A program made the position numbers and the translations under genes. From Prosapia bicincta (Eukaryota > Arthropoda > Insecta > Hemiptera > Cercopidae), in the NCBI GenBank assembly GCA_036971475.1, contig JBAIZL010000001.1:108476350-108540349 (forward strand): a stretch of DNA of 64,000 bases. Direction: 5' to 3'. Below the pieces are notes generated by a model. That model had not been told where the DNA came from. It made no database searches and was given only the letters and a program-made list of their open reading frames with translations. This document shows positions 62,819-64,000 of the stretch, one piece after another (positions within the stretch are counted from its first letter, which is position 1; the number at the start of each line of letters is the position of its first letter).

Positions 62819-63508
62819 TCATGTATTTGGTCGTAACAAAGAGAATAAACTAGAACCAGGTATTGGGCCTTTATCTATGTTCATCAACAAATCGCCCCTA
62901 GTTTTAGCAATGAATATACGTTCATAACTATTCAGCAACCTGTTGGAGAACACCGTTTTACCCTCTTTAACACTATTTATATCCAATTCATGGCCATTAT
63001 TAAGGATATGTTCAGCCACGCTGGACTTATCCTGACTCCCATATTTAATATGGGCTAGATGTTCTTTAAATCTAGTTATAGTCTTTCTCCTTGTCTGACC
63101 AATATACATTTTGTCACAAATTTTACAAGTAATGGTGTAGATTCCAGACCTATCCAACATCAGAAGTTTATCCTTGGGATTTCCTAATAAATCGGTTAAC
63201 CTATTAGGATTTTTATATGCAATTCTTAAATTAAAATTTTTGAAACATTTGTCTAAACCATTGGTAATAATATTGTCAAATGGTAAGGTTATAAATTGTT
63301 TAGGGTTATCTTCCGGTTGGAAGGTGGTGGAATCTCTCCTTAATTTTCTAAATTTACATTTTCTTACAATATTATTTACAGTATTAGGATCAAACCCATT
63401 AAATTGAGCTATAGATATGACATATTATATTTCTTTAACTAGACGCTGAGGTGAAAGGGGAATCCTCAGCGCTCTATCAATCATACCTACCAAGGTATCT
63501 ATTTGATA
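62819..63508 (-). pseudogene. Penelope-like polyprotein C-terminus: RT thumb and GIY-YIG endonuclease
   Basis: Read on the minus strand from about 63508, the frame gives the thumb signature TLVGMIDRALRIPLSPQRL and NGFDPNTVNNIVRK. An in-frame TAA (63425-63427) lies between them. The linker ends at DKLLMLDRS. The endonuclease (Met at 63160) follows with GIYTITCKICDKMYIGQT, that is GIY, a CxxC pair and YIG, then Arg in TRFKEH, the NNGHELD block and the conserved Glu in SYERIF. It ends at TGA (62819-62821). The GIY-YIG domain nicks target DNA for priming. The 113-aa domain itself is open. The copy is dead through truncation and the stop. Confidence 0.9.
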
Positions 63509-63790
63509 TGTCAAATCTATAGCTCAATTTATTGGGTTTGATCCTAATATTGTAAGAAAATGTAAATTTAGAAAATTAAGGAGAGATTCCACCATTTTCC
63601 AACTGGAAGGTAACCCTACAAAATTTATAACCTTACCATTTGACAATATTATTACCAATGGTTTAGACAAACGTTTTAGTCCCAGTATGTTTGTAACCTT
63701 CTGATGATGCTAACTGTGTTGGCGAAATGTACATCAAGGGTGTTTAAATATTTGTAGCAAGGGTTATTGTTATTTATTTATCATAACTAC
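63506..63790 (+). mobile_element. Internally deleted Penelope-like copy, plus strand
   Basis: Inverted relative to the neighbour. It repeats the thumb/linker segment (CTATAGCTCAATTTATTGGG, TTAAGGAGAGATTCCACCA, AATATTATTACCAATGGTTT) and then jumps, after GTTTAGACAAA, straight to the 3' non-coding tail (TTTTAGTCCCAGTATGTTTG) and the hammerhead. The endonuclease is deleted. No coding capacity remains. Confidence 0.87.
63697..63739 (+). ncRNA. Type I hammerhead ribozyme of Penelope-like element (plus copy)
   Basis: Stem I CCTT (63697-63700), core CTGATGA (63701-63707), stem II GCTAAC/GTTGGC (63709-63714 with 63718-63723), GAAA (63724-63727). Stem III ATG/CAT with loop TA, C17 at 63735 and stem I AAGG (63736-63739) follow. 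A complete consensus hammerhead with the very short stem III typical of Penelope-like elements. Confidence 0.88.
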
Positions 63791-63874
63791 GCTACAGTGC
63801 TCTGATAAAATTTCATAAATAATATACATTTATAATTATATATTTATCAACAAAATTATTACCTTCATTACTTG

Positions 63875-63936
<62 letters not shown>

Positions 63937-64000
63937 GTTTTCTTGTTTAATAATTCAAAACAACATAGGTTATTCATATACAAGAATATTATTTATTTAT
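63875..64000. repeat. (TA)n and left end of another foldback unit (cut by window)
   Basis: (TA)n to about 63931, then the leader AATATGTTTTCTTGTTTAAT and AACAACATAGGTTATTC, nearly identical to unit D at 23.74 kb. The right arm and any ribozyme lie beyond the window. Confidence 0.85.

Larger units (their letters stand above)
62440..63508 (-). mobile_element. 5'-truncated Penelope-like element, minus copy
   Basis: On the minus strand this holds the RT thumb, the linker and a GIY-YIG endonuclease, then a non-coding tail with a hammerhead ribozyme. This is the order at the 3' end of Penelope-like elements. The 5' part, including the RT palm, is missing. The truncated end abuts an oppositely oriented copy at about 63506, with short shared sequence (ATATGTCA) at the joint. 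Confidence 0.88.

Overview
This is an AT-rich window from an animal nuclear genome, most likely an insect. The evidence is long A+T intergenic DNA, many dinucleotide tracts and minisatellites, and insect-type transposons: a 17.6/297-like Ty3/gypsy element with a TATA target site, an I/LOA-type non-LTR element, a decayed mariner-like element and a Penelope-like element. I could not identify a host protein-coding gene, tRNA or rRNA. Almost everything recognisable is mobile-element or satellite DNA. The species cannot be fixed from the sequence.

Layout. 1-5850: AT-rich DNA with a 17-bp minisatellite, a (TA)n-bounded foldback at about 640-968 and short tandem repeats. 5862-10382: a full-length non-LTR retrotransposon with an 11-bp target-site duplication and an open 1205-aa ORF2. 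10394-16138: AT-rich DNA with an (AC)n tract. 16139-22780: a Ty3/gypsy LTR retrotransposon on the minus strand, with nearly identical LTRs but a broken pol. 22781-24018: a cluster of six (TA)n-bounded foldback units, two with hammerhead-ribozyme-like cores. 24019-36300: AT-rich DNA, a 31.5-32.2 kb minisatellite and two non-LTR fragments. 36764-38290: two more foldbacks, a (TG)n tract and a 60-bp minisatellite. 46185-50310: a roughly 1.8-kb direct duplication carrying decayed non-LTR RNase H, with a foldback block present in only one copy. 52325-52650: two adjacent foldbacks, one with a complete type I hammerhead. 54545-55493: a mariner-like relic. 59021-59555: a 22-bp minisatellite. 60643-62215: a diverged direct duplication. 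62440-63790: an inverted pair of truncated Penelope-like copies (RT thumb plus GIY-YIG endonuclease), each with a complete hammerhead. 63875-64000: a further (TA)n unit cut by the window edge.

The most interesting signal is the set of hammerhead-bearing foldbacks. Small units flanked by (TA)n share a leader close to ATATGTTTTCTTG, carry a CUGANGA...GAAA core and are repeatedly arranged head-to-head with 3' ends outward. The Penelope-like pair has the same arrangement and its own hammerheads. An internal paralogue gives an unoccupied comparison site. This fits small non-autonomous, retrozyme-like elements mobilised by Penelope-like machinery. The mobilisation link is inference.
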